A DNA stretch of 64,000 nucleotides from CAUTYU01 sp963545205 (GCA_963545205.1 CAUUHW010000002.1:248001-312000); one strand, 5' to 3'. Positions 17,767 to 27,224 are shown, numbered from the stretch's first letter. Notes: generated by a model not told the origin, from the sequence alone. Made by a program: numbers and translations.

Positions 17767-20700
17767 ATGAAAAAAGATTTTGCCCAAGTGGTAGAAGAGA
17801 TTCGGGGAAAAAAAATTCTGGTGGCCAACCGCGGGATTCCGGCCAGAAGAATTGTGCGCTCCATCAGCGAAATTTTTCAGGCCATTCCACTGGTCACAGC
17901 AACTGATGTAGACAAAACCGCTCCCTTTACCGCCGGGGCACATGAACTGTTCTTGCTTGGAAGCGATCACCGTGCCTACCTGAATGTGGATCAGATTATC
18001 CGCATGGCCAAAGCGCGCGGCGTGGTGGCCATTCATCCCGGCTGGGGTTTTGCTTCCGAAGACGATACCTTCCCTGACAAATGCGTTCAGGCCGACATGC
18101 TTTTTATTGGCCCGCCAGCACAGGCCATGCATATTCTGGGTAACAAGGTGCAGGTGCGTCAGCTGGCACAGAAAATCGGCATTCCGGTTGTACCCGGTTC
18201 TGAGGGCGCGGTCACCCTGGAAGAAGCGCGGGAATGTATCGCCAAAATCGGTCTGCCGGTCATGCTCAAGGCCGAAGGCGGTGGCGGTGGACGCGGTATT
18301 TATGAAGTTTATACCCAGGAACAGCTGGAATCGGCCTTTTCCAAGGCTTCCGCACTCGCTCAGGCCTCTTTTGGCAATCCCAGGCTGTTTGTGGAACGCC
18401 TGCTGACATCCATTCGGCACATTGAAATTCAGGTCATTGCCGACAGATACGGCAATATCTTTGCCTTTGACGAACGTGACTGCACAGTACAGCGCAATCA
18501 CCAGAAACTGATTGAAATCACCCCGTCACCCTGGCCGCTGATGACACCGCAGCTGCGGGAAAAACTGAAAGGCTACGCCGAACGCCTGGTACGTGAGGTT
18601 GCCTACCATTCTCTGGCCACGGTTGAATTTCTGGTTGATGAACAGGGCACTCCCTATCTGATTGAAGTCAATACCCGCTTGCAGGTCGAACACGGGATTA
18701 CAGAATGTCGTTATGGCATTGACCTGGTGGAAGAACAGATTGCCGTGGCCTTTGGCGCCGAACTGCGCCTCAAAAAAGAAACGACCCTGCCCCATTCACA
18801 CGCCATGCAGGTGCGTATCAACTGCGAAGACCCACGGAACAATTTTTCGCCCAACTCCGGGCGCATTACCCGTTACCTGTCTCCGGGCGGGCAGGGTGTG
18901 CGCGTTGATTCCTGTATTTCCGGCGGCTATGAATTTCCCAGCCATTATGATTCCGCTGCCGCCCTGCTCATTACCTATGGCAAATCCTGGGAAAAGGTGC
19001 TGGCGACCATGGAACGCGCCCTGCGGGAATATACTGTAAGCGGCGTAAAAACCACCATTCCCTTTCACCGGCAGGTAATCAAACATCCTGTTTTCAGAAG
19101 CGGCCTGTACCATACCAGATTTATCGCCATGACTTCAGAGTTGCTCCACTACTGGGACAAGGAAGCGGAATCCGTACGCCTGTCCCGCCTGGTCGCCCAG
19201 ATTTCAGCCAAAGGATACAACCCCTATCTGCAACTGGGCGAATACCGGCGGCGGGACGGCAAACGAATGGGTCGTTTTGAACCTTCACTGCCGCGCATAG
19301 AACCGGAATACTGCTCTTCGCTCTATCCGCGCCATGATCGGGACGCGACTCTGGATTACGTGCGGGACAGTGGCTATATCCATTTCACTGATACCAGTAC
19401 CCGTGACAATACCCAGTCAAACAGCAGCAACCGCTTCCGGCTGGCAGAAGACCGTCTGGTTGGTCCCTATCTGGATAACTGCGGCTTTTTTTCCATTGAA
19501 AACGGCGGAGGCGCGCACTTCCATGTGGCCATGATGGCCAATATGACCTATCCGTTTTATGAGGCGGAAGAATGGAACAAGTTTGCCCCTAACACCCTGA
19601 AACAACTGCTTATCCGTTCCACAAACGTGCTGGGCTACAAACCGCAGCCCAAAAATGTCATGCGCCGCACCGGTGAGATGATCTGTGAACACTATGATGT
19701 GGTGCGCTGTTTTGACTTTTTGAACCATATTGAAAACATGCGCCCGTTCGCAGAAGTGGCCATGAACTCGACCCGCAATATTTTTGAACCGGCCATCTCC
19801 CTAACCCAGGCCGCGGGATTTGATATTGCCCACTACATGCGGGTCGTGGAAGAAATCATGGCCATGATCCAGAGTGTCAGTGGATTTTCCGGTGCCAAGA
19901 CACAAAAATCCTTTATTCTGGGCTTAAAAGACATGGCCGGCATGTGTTCTCCAACCTTTATCCGCGAACTTGTCACCGCCATTCGCAAGACTTATCCAGA
20001 CCTGCTCCTGCACTATCACCGCCATTACACAGACGGACTCTTTGTTCCGGCGGTTGGCGCGGCAGCCAAGGCTGGGGTCCAGATTCTGGACGTTGCCATG
20101 GGCGCGACCGTACGCAGCTATGGCCAAGGCGAGGTATTGTCCACAGCAGCCTATCTGGAAGAGCTGGGCCTGAAAACGAATCTGAACAAGGAGATGATTC
20201 GTTCCTGTAATTTTGTGTTCAAACAGATTATGCCCTACTACGACCGCTACGTAGCGCCATATTTTCAGGGCATTGATTATGATGTTGTGGAACATGGAAT
20301 GCCCGGCGGAGCAACCTCTTCATCGCAGGAAGGGGCCATGAAGCAGGGATATATCCATCTGCTGCCCTATATGCTCAAATTTCTGGCCGGCACCAGAAAA
20401 ATCGTCCGGTACCATGATGTGACACCGGGATCGCAGATTACCTGGAATACGGCTTTTCTGGCCGTAACCGGTGCCTTCAAGCAGGGCGGGCTTCGTTCAG
20501 TCAGACATTTGCTCCATGTGCTGGATACAGTGGTCAACACGCCGGAAAATGAACTGAGTGAAGCCATCAAGCGGGATCGGCTCATACTCTATCAGAACAG
20601 CAATGACGCGTTTCGGGATTTGCTGCTTGGTAAATATGGCCGTATGCCACTGGGTTTTCCACCCGACTGGGTGTATGAAAGTGTCTTTGGGCCCGAATAC

Positions 20701-21447
20701 CAGACAGATATGAGCACGCGCACGGAAAATTCGCCGCTACTGAACCTTGAACCTGTCAAACTGGAATCAGAACGAAAACAACTGGCAACAACCCTGCAGC
20801 GCGACCCCACGGACAGCGAATTTGTCATGTACCTCAACCACCCGGGAGACGCGCTCAAGACAATTGAGTTCAACAACAAATTTGGCGAGCCGAACCAGGT
20901 TCCGCTTGACGTGTGGTTTGAGGGGCTGGAAACAGGTCAGTCCTTGCTTTTCAAGGACTCTACTGGCCGTCTGCATGAAATGACAATGCTGAATATCTCA
21001 GCAGCTGATGATAACGGCATGTCTGAATGCCGCTACAGCCTTGACTCTGAATTTTTTACCGAGCAGGTCAAAGTCAGTGAGGGAAGCGGCAAAACCCAGA
21101 ATATCATGGAGACAGCAGATCCGGCCAACCCGTATCATATTGGATCGCCAAGCGCCGGCGACCTGTGGATTATGCATGTCAAGGCCGGAGATATGGTCAA
21201 AAAGGGCGAGGAAGTCTGCAATGTTTCCATCATGAAGCAGGAAAAGGCTGTTCTGGCGCCCATTGACGCGCGGGTCAAACGGGTATTGAAAACAGCGGAC
21301 TATGAATGCGACAAAATCATGGTGCCGGTCAAGGAACGTGAACTGCTTATAGAACTGGAACCGCCGCGCAAACTCTGCTCAACCTGTAAGCAACCGGCTG
21401 CAGTTGAAAACGGTCAGTTCTGCGCCTTCTGCGGGCAGAAAATGTAG
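17767..21447 (+). CDS. pyc: Pyruvate carboxylase-type biotin enzyme with C-terminal zinc ribbon
   Basis: At 1226 residues it carries biotin carboxylase (ILVANRGIPARRIVR; ATP-grasp loop KAEGGGGGRGI near residue 172), a carboxyltransferase domain (KDMAG, the metal-site-like HYHRHYTDG, then EHGMPGGATSS) and a biotinyl domain with the acceptor lysine in IMKQEK (about residue 1157). It should carboxylate pyruvate to oxaloacetate with ATP and bicarbonate. Unusual are the 23-residue C-terminal extension with two CxxC pairs (CSTC and CAFC), a likely zinc ribbon, and MKQE where MKME/MKMM is usual. About 80 residues longer than typical pyruvate carboxylase. GAGGA precedes ATG 17767. Confidence 0.88.
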   Translation: MKKDFAQVVEEIRGKKILVANRGIPARRIVRSISEIFQAIPLVTATDVDKTAPFTAGAHELFLLGSDHRAYLNVDQIIRMAKARGVVAIHPGWGFASEDDTFPDKCVQADMLFIGPPAQAMHILGNKVQVRQLAQKIGIPVVPGSEGAVTLEEARECIAKIGLPVMLKAEGGGGGRGIYEVYTQEQLESAFSKASALAQASFGNPRLFVERLLTSIRHIEIQVIADRYGNIFAFDERDCTVQRNHQKLIEITPSPWPLMTPQLREKLKGYAERLVREVAYHSLATVEFLVDEQGTPYLIEVNTRLQVEHGITECRYGIDLVEEQIAVAFGAELRLKKETTLPHSHAMQVRINCEDPRNNFSPNSGRITRYLSPGGQGVRVDSCISGGYEFPSHYDSAAALLITYGKSWEKVLATMERALREYTVSGVKTTIPFHRQVIKHPVFRSGLYHTRFIAMTSELLHYWDKEAESVRLSRLVAQISAKGYNPYLQLGEYRRRDGKRMGRFEPSLPRIEPEYCSSLYPRHDRDATLDYVRDSGYIHFTDTSTRDNTQSNSSNRFRLAEDRLVGPYLDNCGFFSIENGGGAHFHVAMMANMTYPFYEAEEWNKFAPNTLKQLLIRSTNVLGYKPQPKNVMRRTGEMICEHYDVVRCFDFLNHIENMRPFAEVAMNSTRNIFEPAISLTQAAGFDIAHYMRVVEEIMAMIQSVSGFSGAKTQKSFILGLKDMAGMCSPTFIRELVTAIRKTYPDLLLHYHRHYTDGLFVPAVGAAAKAGVQILDVAMGATVRSYGQGEVLSTAAYLEELGLKTNLNKEMIRSCNFVFKQIMPYYDRYVAPYFQGIDYDVVEHGMPGGATSSSQEGAMKQGYIHLLPYMLKFLAGTRKIVRYHDVTPGSQITWNTAFLAVTGAFKQGGLRSVRHLLHVLDTVVNTPENELSEAIKRDRLILYQNSNDAFRDLLLGKYGRMPLGFPPDWVYESVFGPEYQTDMSTRTENSPLLNLEPVKLESERKQLATTLQRDPTDSEFVMYLNHPGDALKTIEFNNKFGEPNQVPLDVWFEGLETGQSLLFKDSTGRLHEMTMLNISAADDNGMSECRYSLDSEFFTEQVKVSEGSGKTQNIMETADPANPYHIGSPSAGDLWIMHVKAGDMVKKGEEVCNVSIMKQEKAVLAPIDARVKRVLKTADYECDKIMVPVKERELLIELEPPRKLCSTCKQPAAVENGQFCAFCGQKM

Positions 21448-21539
21448 GTCATTTTAATCTGCGAGAAGCGAGGCATGACAAGGAAAGACAAGTATTGTTG
21501 CCGTCTGTAAAGCTTTTTGTCATTAATTTAGAGAGATTC

Positions 21540-21986
21540 ATGGTTGCAAAAATTATAATTGGAATTGCTATTAGTCTTGTGAGCGTTTTTTTCTGCCAGA
21601 AGGATGATACCAAGAAGAAAGGATTGCAAGAAACATGGCAATCACATTTATAGCATCTATTGGTTCTTCATTTATGTACGGGGGATTTTTGGGTGTAATG
21701 GCTATTGGAGAGATTGCCATAGAACATGGCATTCCTTCTTGTATTTTTGGAAGCACTGAATAAGCGATCAAATCTCCTAACAAATGGCTAGTAAAAAGTG
21801 TTTGTTTCTAGCTATTGCATTTTTCTCTACCGTTTTTGCAATTTTTGAAAGTGTTGCGTCTGGAACGATAACTAAATCATAAAGAAAAATAACATGAAAA
21901 AAGTTTTTTTAACTTGTTGCTTACTTGTGATATATGCCATCGACTATTTTCTGAGCTTCGGCATAATCAATAGTCATGGCTTTTAA
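21540..21986 (+). other. Cluster of four very short ORFs in an AT-rich scar
   Basis: Four successive short frames are visible: 21540-21653 (37 aa, MVAKIIIGIAISLVSVFF), 21635-21763 (42 aa, MAITFIASIGSSFMYGGFLG), 21784-21882 (32 aa, signal-peptide-like MASKKCLFLAIAFFSTVFA) and 21894-21986 (30 aa, MKKVFLTCCLLVIYAIDYF). Three start with a hydrophobic stretch. None has a convincing Shine-Dalgarno. They could be microproteins, but the frame changes and the position beside a transposase relic favour decayed remains of one or more small membrane-protein genes. No function is proposed. Confidence 0.3.
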
Positions 21987-22056
21987 CGTATAAATTTCAT
22001 TGTTGTTTGGTATTGGGACGGACACTTCGGCCTACTTAGGAGGTAGGACTGGAGGT

Positions 22057-22341
22057 ATGACGAGACATGGTGTTAATGAGTACCCAACGGTGGAGTTGGT
22101 AACCAGTGTCCAGTGTCGACGCTGGACACTGGATGAGAAGCTTCGAATCGTGGAGGAGTCTTCCCGCTCAGGGATGAACGTGTCCTAATGTGGCCCGCAA
22201 AACGGGATTGCTCCAATCCTTTTATTTCGCTGGAGGAAGCTTATGAGTGAAGGCGGTAGAGCGGCAGTAAAGGCCAATGTTCAGATCTCAAAGGCTGAAA
22301 CAGAAGCCATGGAAAAACGCATCAATGATTTGCGACAGTAA
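22057..22341 (+). pseudogene. Relic of an IS3-family (IS2-like) orfA transposase gene
   Basis: ATG 22057 after GGAGG opens a frame reading CRRWTLDEKLRIVEES and SGMNVS, typical of the helix-turn-helix of IS3-group OrfA. It stops at 22188; the continuing similarity (VARKTG, then IAPILLFRWRKLMSEGGRAAVKANV) needs at least two frame changes and ends at TAA 22339-22341. No orfB and no terminal inverted repeats are seen. It is therefore a decayed fragment marking past insertion in this gap. Confidence 0.8.
22103..22132. repeat. Perfect 11-bp inverted repeat inside the IS relic
   Basis: CCAGTGTCCAG (22103-22113) and CTGGACACTGG (22122-22132) are exact reverse complements around an 8-nt loop. It falls in the orfA relic, at the TSVQCRRWTLDE codons. 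No T run follows, so it is not a terminator; it may be an incidental or element-derived hairpin. Confidence 0.7.
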
Positions 22342-22493
22342 CGATTCGCCTTTAATTTTCCCCCCCCTTTCTTCTATACAATAAAAATCACTTCTTATTT
22401 CAACTCATTAAAAAATGAGAAAAAATAAAAGGGAAAAAATCATACTACCGGATCCCCTGAGACATACAACGAGTTGTAATGGAGCATCTAGAG

Positions 22494-22521
22494 GATTACT
22501 GCCGCACAAGCAGATTAAAAC
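22494..22521 (+). repeat. Orphan type I-F CRISPR repeat
   Basis: These 28 nt match the local CRISPR repeat (35746-35773) at 24 of 28 positions, including the 5' GATTACTGCCGCA and GCAGATTA blocks. One stem pair of the Cas6f hairpin is lost (CTGCC against AGCAG). The flank ATCTAGAG also resembles the ATCTGGA just before the array. It is single: no second repeat lies 60 nt away. It is 4.7 kb upstream of cas1 and next to the IS relic. Confidence 0.75.
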
Positions 22522-22600
22522 GCATCAACATCTTTATTAAATTAAGCAAGAAAGCATACTCCGAAAACAGAATTCCTCCCACACAGAAGCAATCAACAAT

Positions 22601-23014
22601 CTAAAATCTAAAACATGTGACCGCTTCTTCTGTGCGTTCAAACATTTCCGGCCCGTGCTCCAGCCCGGCCAGATGAAGCAGACCATGCGCGAGCAAACGG
22701 ACAAGGTGTTCACCAACGGACTGGCCGTATAGCACACATTCCCGTGCCAAAGCCGCGCGGCTGAGTACCAGTTCGCCCAGCGTGTCTTCCGCTCCGGCCT
22801 GCTCTGCTGCCGGAAAACTCAAAATATTGGTCGGGCCGATACAGCCCAGAAACCGCTCATTCAACCCCGCGATTTCCTGGTCATCAACGCAGCTCAGGCT
22901 GACATCTCCGGTCAGCGCCAAAAAATCGGTCAAGGAGGCAAGCAGCCCTTCAAGCTCCCGCGCGCACAGGGGAAAAAATGGCAACAAATTGCCGCGAACG
23001 CTTATCCCGCTCAT
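22601..23014 (-). CDS. ybeY: Endoribonuclease YbeY
   Basis: Single-strand-specific metallo-endoribonuclease needed for 16S rRNA 3' maturation and ribosome quality control. The 137-residue protein has the zinc-binding signature in AHGLLHLAGLEHG (three His). Its start overlaps the phoH stop by 4 nt, the usual phoH-ybeY coupling. Length normal; last gene of a minus-strand operon. No clear terminator is seen beyond it. Confidence 0.93.
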   Translation of the reverse strand: MSGISVRGNLLPFFPLCARELEGLLASLTDFLALTGDVSLSCVDDQEIAGLNERFLGCIGPTNILSFPAAEQAGAEDTLGELVLSRAALARECVLYGQSVGEHLVRLLAHGLLHLAGLEHGPEMFERTEEAVTCFRF

Positions 23015-24009
23015 TTTTTATCCTGTTCAAAACGGTCATAGGCCCGCACAATCCTGCTCACCAAAGGGTGACGAATGACGTCCGCCTCACTGAACTGAAT
23101 AAAGGTCACTCCTTCAACACGGGACAGAACACGCTGGGCCTCAATCAGACCGGAAACTGAACGCTGCGGCAAATCAACCTGGGTTACGTCGCCGGTTACG
23201 ACCACCTGGGAACCGCTTCCCATACGGGTCAAGAGCATTTTCATCTGCTCACGGGTTGTATTCTGGGCTTCGTCCAAAATAACAAAGGCCTTATTCAGAG
23301 TACGTCCGCGCATAAAGGCCAGGGGAGCGATTTCAATGGTTCCGTCTTCCAGCATTTCCTGCACCTTTGCCGCGTCAAGCATATCGTACAGCGCGTCATA
23401 TAATGGGCGCAGATAAGGATTGATTTTTTCTGCCAGATCGCCGGGTAAAAATCCGAGCTTTTCACCCGCTTCCACTGCCGGACGGGTCAGAACAATGCGC
23501 CTGACCTCTTTTTTCAGCAACCTGGCAACCGCCATGGCCACCGCCAGATAAGTCTTACCAGTTCCAGCCGGGCCGATACCAAAGGTCAGGTCACATTCGC
23601 GCATTGAACGCAGGTACTCACTCTGACTCAGATTTCTCGCACTCAAGGTTTTTTTGGGAGAAACCGTAAAAATATTTTTTTTGAAAAAGGCGGCAATGTC
23701 TGTATCCGGTTCACGGCTTAAAACCTGCATGGCGCACTGAATATCATGGCTATGGAGACTATGCCCGCGCGCAACCAGGCTGTACAGCTGTTCAAGCAGC
23801 ACTCTGACCAGCTCACGCTGGACCTTGTCAGTGCTTCGCAGAACAAGCGTGTTGCCCCTGCTTTCAAGTTCCACTCCTGTCGCGGCGTGAATGGCAAGCA
23901 AATGGCGGCCTTGTGAGCCAATCAGCTCTCGGACATAATCACTTTCTTCAAAAGATAAAACTATGGACTCGGACATGCCCTTCCCTGCAGTTTTTTTGCT
24001 CACGTCCAT
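23011..24009 (-). CDS. phoH: PhoH-like ATPase
   Basis: A 332-residue P-loop ATPase of the PhoH/YbeZ family, with an N-terminal KH-like segment (about residues 10-70), Walker A GPAGTGKTYLA and Walker B FVILDEAQNTT. YbeZ-type proteins work with YbeY in rRNA processing, consistent with the 4-nt overlap with ybeY. It begins 14 nt after the NFACT gene. Confidence 0.92.
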   Translation of the reverse strand: MDVSKKTAGKGMSESIVLSFEESDYVRELIGSQGRHLLAIHAATGVELESRGNTLVLRSTDKVQRELVRVLLEQLYSLVARGHSLHSHDIQCAMQVLSREPDTDIAAFFKKNIFTVSPKKTLSARNLSQSEYLRSMRECDLTFGIGPAGTGKTYLAVAMAVARLLKKEVRRIVLTRPAVEAGEKLGFLPGDLAEKINPYLRPLYDALYDMLDAAKVQEMLEDGTIEIAPLAFMRGRTLNKAFVILDEAQNTTREQMKMLLTRMGSGSQVVVTGDVTQVDLPQRSVSGLIEAQRVLSRVEGVTFIQFSEADVIRHPLVSRIVRAYDRFEQDKK

Positions 24010-24023
24010 AACAAACAGACGAA

Positions 24024-25499
24024 TCAGTCAACACGAAACTGTTCGACCTGCTCCTGATGAAGTGGAACCAGCAAACTGGCCCGGATTTCATCGACCACAA
24101 CCTGGCCCAGGCCGGCTCCTTTATTTTTTCGCACATGCCTGACCAGAGCGCAGATGATTTCTGCCCTGTCAGACTGTTTTTGCCAGCTGTACACTCCGGC
24201 CAGACAAGCGGCCTGTTCCAGACTGGGCGGGTCAACTTCCTGATCAGGAAAATCACGTTTCAAAATAATATGCGCTCCCGGACCGTTTGCGGCATGAAAC
24301 CAGAGATCAAACGGACTGGCCAGCTGCGAAAGCAGTTTGTGATTAGCCTGAGCGTCTTTGCCGCGCAAAACAGTCCACCCTGCCGGAAGCCGGTACACAG
24401 CCAGAGCCGAGTATTTTTGTTTCCCCTTTCTGCCCCCGCTGGTTTCCTGTTTTTTTTGCGGCACTGGAAAAGCAGGCACAGCCTTGTCAAGAGCTGCCAG
24501 TTCGGCCAGCAGCATTACCCGACGCTCAGTAACAAATGAAAGTCCGCGCTGGCCTTTTTTACTGCGCCGAAAAAAAATATCCATATTTTCACGCAAGGTG
24601 AAACGAGCATCAAGCGCCAGAGAGATTTGTTCAGGCCCGCATGCAATAACAATTTCGGCTTGTTTGGTTTGGGGCGGGTACAGGTATAACACGGTCTTAA
24701 GTAACTCCCCGCTGGTTTTCAGCTCAACCAGGCCGCGTAAACGCTTTTCATCGGCGTCAATCCTGGCCAGATTGCGCTGCAAGTGCTTTTTTGGGAGCTC
24801 CAGTGCTTTTTCTTTTTCAGCAATCTTCAGGGAGCACTGCCCGGCCAAACCGGCATAACAGGTTTCAGCCGCTTGCAGGGCGGAAGAAAAAGAACGATCC
24901 GCAGTAGAAACCGGCCAGCAAAGAGGTGAAATATTTTCAGACGACAGCCAAAAAGTTTTTATCGTGCCAAGCTGTATGTTCCGGTACAGCTCATTTTGAG
25001 CAGAACTGTCCAACTGTTCAAGATGCCCCAAAAACGCCTTTGAAAGATATGGATTTTTCTGTGGGGCAGCTAAAATATCCGCCAGCAGCGGCCATTCTGG
25101 GGCGGGCGCAGGGGAACAGGCGGTTTGAATGGTCGGGCCGGTTTTACTGTCCAGCACGAGACAATCATCTCCACCGGACAGGGAAAACACCAGACAACGA
25201 CGGGGCCAGGCTGAAATCAGGCCTGTGATCTGCCGGCCACACAATCTTTTGCGCAGCCACATGACCTGCGCGGGAGGAGCAGCCGGATTGGCCGGCTTGG
25301 TCAGGGAAAGGTAAAAATAAAAAGCAGAGGGGGCAAGATGGACAACCAGATAACCGATTGGTCCCAAATCGAACGTCCACAACCCGGGAGCCGGAGAATA
25401 GATCTTCTGGATACGGCGCGAAACAACCAGCTTCCCTAGTTCTGCCAGAGCAAAAGAGTAAAACAGAACCTCCATGCCTGCTGCGGATTGCCGCGTCAT
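24024..25499 (-). CDS. NFACT-family (RqcH-like) RNA-binding protein
   Basis: A 491-residue protein of the fibronectin-binding-protein-A/NEMF group. The N-terminal NFACT-N domain starts with YSFALAELGKLVVSRRIQKIYSP, a charged coiled coil lies around residues 225-270, and the C-terminal NFACT-R domain holds WTVLRGKDAQANHKLLSQLA and DLWFHAANGPGAHIIL. Such proteins bind tRNA and obstructed 50S subunits and, in RqcH, add alanine tails. Whether this one is tail-elongating cannot be told. Met at 25475 is an alternative start. It lies 2 nt after the DksA-like gene. Confidence 0.85.
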   Translation of the reverse strand: MTRQSAAGMEVLFYSFALAELGKLVVSRRIQKIYSPAPGLWTFDLGPIGYLVVHLAPSAFYFYLSLTKPANPAAPPAQVMWLRKRLCGRQITGLISAWPRRCLVFSLSGGDDCLVLDSKTGPTIQTACSPAPAPEWPLLADILAAPQKNPYLSKAFLGHLEQLDSSAQNELYRNIQLGTIKTFWLSSENISPLCWPVSTADRSFSSALQAAETCYAGLAGQCSLKIAEKEKALELPKKHLQRNLARIDADEKRLRGLVELKTSGELLKTVLYLYPPQTKQAEIVIACGPEQISLALDARFTLRENMDIFFRRSKKGQRGLSFVTERRVMLLAELAALDKAVPAFPVPQKKQETSGGRKGKQKYSALAVYRLPAGWTVLRGKDAQANHKLLSQLASPFDLWFHAANGPGAHIILKRDFPDQEVDPPSLEQAACLAGVYSWQKQSDRAEIICALVRHVRKNKGAGLGQVVVDEIRASLLVPLHQEQVEQFRVD

Positions 25500-25501
25500 G
25501 A

Positions 25502-25867
25502 CTATTCCTTATTGTACAGTTTTTCCTCTTCTTCCTGAACGCTTTTACAATGAATACACAATGTGGTTATCGGCCTGGCCTTCAAACGAGCCAGCCCGAT
25601 TTCCTCGCCGCATTCTTCACAAATGCCGAATTCTCCGCTCTCTATCCTGTCCAGTGTCTGGCGGATTTTCTTGATCACCTTTCTGTCCCGGTCACGCAAA
25701 CGCAAAATAAAAGCCCGATCTGATTCCGCTGTTGCCCGATCAGCCGGATCCGCGAAGAACTCACTTTTTTCCGACATGGTGTCCAGGGTTTCCTGGCCTT
25801 GCGTCAAAATAGAATCAAGCTGCTGATTCAGTTCCTGCCGGAAATATTCAATATCCTTATTGTCCAT
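25502..25867 (-). CDS. DksA/TraR-family zinc-finger regulator
   Basis: A short DksA-type protein of about 121 residues with the coiled-coil arm (MSEKSEFFADPADRA) and a C4 zinc finger formed by CEEC and CIHC near the C-terminus. DksA proteins enter the RNA polymerase secondary channel and act with ppGpp. Two ATGs six bases apart, 25873 and 25867, follow GGAG at 3 and 9 nt; the second is better spaced and is used here. An upstream in-frame Met at 25897 lacks a ribosome site. Shorter than E. coli DksA (151 residues). Confidence 0.88.
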   Translation of the reverse strand: MDNKDIEYFRQELNQQLDSILTQGQETLDTMSEKSEFFADPADRATAESDRAFILRLRDRDRKVIKKIRQTLDRIESGEFGICEECGEEIGLARLKARPITTLCIHCKSVQEEEEKLYNKE

Positions 25868-25979
25868 ACTCATCTTCTCCACAACGAGAAAAAACACATA
25901 ATGTATTCAGCCTGCAGCTCTTGCAAGTTTCAAAAAGAGTTACAATATCCAAGAGAACCAAAAAAGTAAAGCTCTCTTT

Positions 25980-27014
25980 TCAACCCCAGGCGGTCAATCC
26001 CGACATTTTTGCTCCCAGCCGAAGATATGCCTCGGTCAACTCAGGCGGCAGAGGGAGCAAAGAATCCGTTCCCAGAAAGGTAAAAACCTTGGCCAGCTCA
26101 CGGGCCACAAAATCCCGATTGGCAATCCGCCACTTCCAGGCCTTGTTTTGGCACAACTGTTCGCCTAAGCGAACAATATGTCGGGCGCGGGCAACCAGAC
26201 AGTGCTCACGCAGCACCCGGCGCTGTCCGGCTTTGGCCATCTCCCGCACGCGCTCAGGTTGACTGAGCAGTTCGCGGCACACCCGAATCGCGTCCAGGGC
26301 GTTACCACGCTCATACAGGGCCACTTCCTCCTGCGGAACAAGCAGTTCTTCCAGTCCGTTGTCCGTCCGCTCTGTGAGCAATAACGCGCCGCAACCAGGC
26401 CCCTCAAAAAAACGAAAATTGATTTCTCCGGCCGCGCTCTGGTTGAGCACAATCTGAGAGCGCCCGTAAATCGGCATAAAATCGCCGCTGCGAACCAACA
26501 GCGGGACACTCCGGCCAACCTCAGTTAAAAACGCCTGCCGTGGAGTATTGATTGTTGCGCCAACCGTGCCGACAAAGGAAACAGGAATATCACGGGTGGC
26601 AGGCTCTGATGGACGAGCGGCCGGTTTGAAAAAAAGCGGAAACCACTCTACAGCGCGGGGAGCATGAGCAGAAGCGAACAAGGGCAGGTAATCCTTTTGG
26701 GCCACCAAAAAAGCATCAAAACAAAAAGACCAGGGCACATGCCACGGATTGCAATACTGGTCGATGGAAAAACCGATTACCGGACAGGGCAGCATTTCAA
26801 AGCCAAGCACGCCTGGTGGCTGGCAACCATCAGCCCAAAGTATCAAGTCTGGCCGAAACTGGTGCTGGTCGAGCAGATTGACCAGACCATCTCCGGCAAT
26901 TGGCTCGCTGAGGCGAATCTCGCAATCACTGCGGCTCCCAACTGACAAGACAGTATGCCCCATTTTCCGAAAGCAGGAAACAAAGTACGAGGCTTCAAGA
27001 CTTACAATACGCAC
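25980..27014 (-). CDS. CgeB-like glycosyltransferase
   Basis: About 344 residues from a GTG start at 27014, which follows GGAAGGG by a proper distance; the longer Met start at 27065 would add a basic, poorly conserved leader. The beginning RIVSLEASYFVSCF and the C-terminal half, with NQSAAGEINFRFFEGPGCGALLLT, resemble CgeB/DUF3880 proteins with a GT4-type C-terminal domain, in which the Glu-Gly region contacts the nucleotide sugar. Target unknown; surface or flagellin glycosylation is a guess. Heads the minus-strand block and is divergent from cas1. Confidence 0.75.
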   Translation of the reverse strand: MRIVSLEASYFVSCFRKMGHTVLSVGSRSDCEIRLSEPIAGDGLVNLLDQHQFRPDLILWADGCQPPGVLGFEMLPCPVIGFSIDQYCNPWHVPWSFCFDAFLVAQKDYLPLFASAHAPRAVEWFPLFFKPAARPSEPATRDIPVSFVGTVGATINTPRQAFLTEVGRSVPLLVRSGDFMPIYGRSQIVLNQSAAGEINFRFFEGPGCGALLLTERTDNGLEELLVPQEEVALYERGNALDAIRVCRELLSQPERVREMAKAGQRRVLREHCLVARARHIVRLGEQLCQNKAWKWRIANRDFVARELAKVFTFLGTDSLLPLPPELTEAYLRLGAKMSGLTAWG

Positions 27015-27224
27015 AGCTTTTCCCTTCCTTGTCCGCTTTTTACCTGCTGAAAGAGAAACAGGCAATGCTTTTAACCAGCCAAGAGCAGGGATAAGAGTTT
27101 CTTACGCCCGGCAAACGTTATGGATTGTTCTTGTAAAACCATTTCATGTCTGCCATGCTTTTTTCGCTTTCTCCTGATATTTTCCAGAGTCATGACAAAT
27201 CCGGTTCAAAAAAGGCAGGACATT

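Noticed and set aside
21571..21783. 70-residue minus-strand ORF opposite the tiny ORFs
   Set aside because: No ribosome site or motif; it is best explained as the antisense of short hydrophobic frames in AT-rich DNA.
22361..22370. Run of eight C residues as a phase-variation tract
   Set aside because: No gene or promoter lies across it, so slippage would have nothing to switch.
27120..27224. Longer N-terminus for cas1 (MDCSCKTISCLPCFFRF)
   Set aside because: Not seen in I-F Cas1 proteins; ATG 27225 has a good Shine-Dalgarno and gives the family length.
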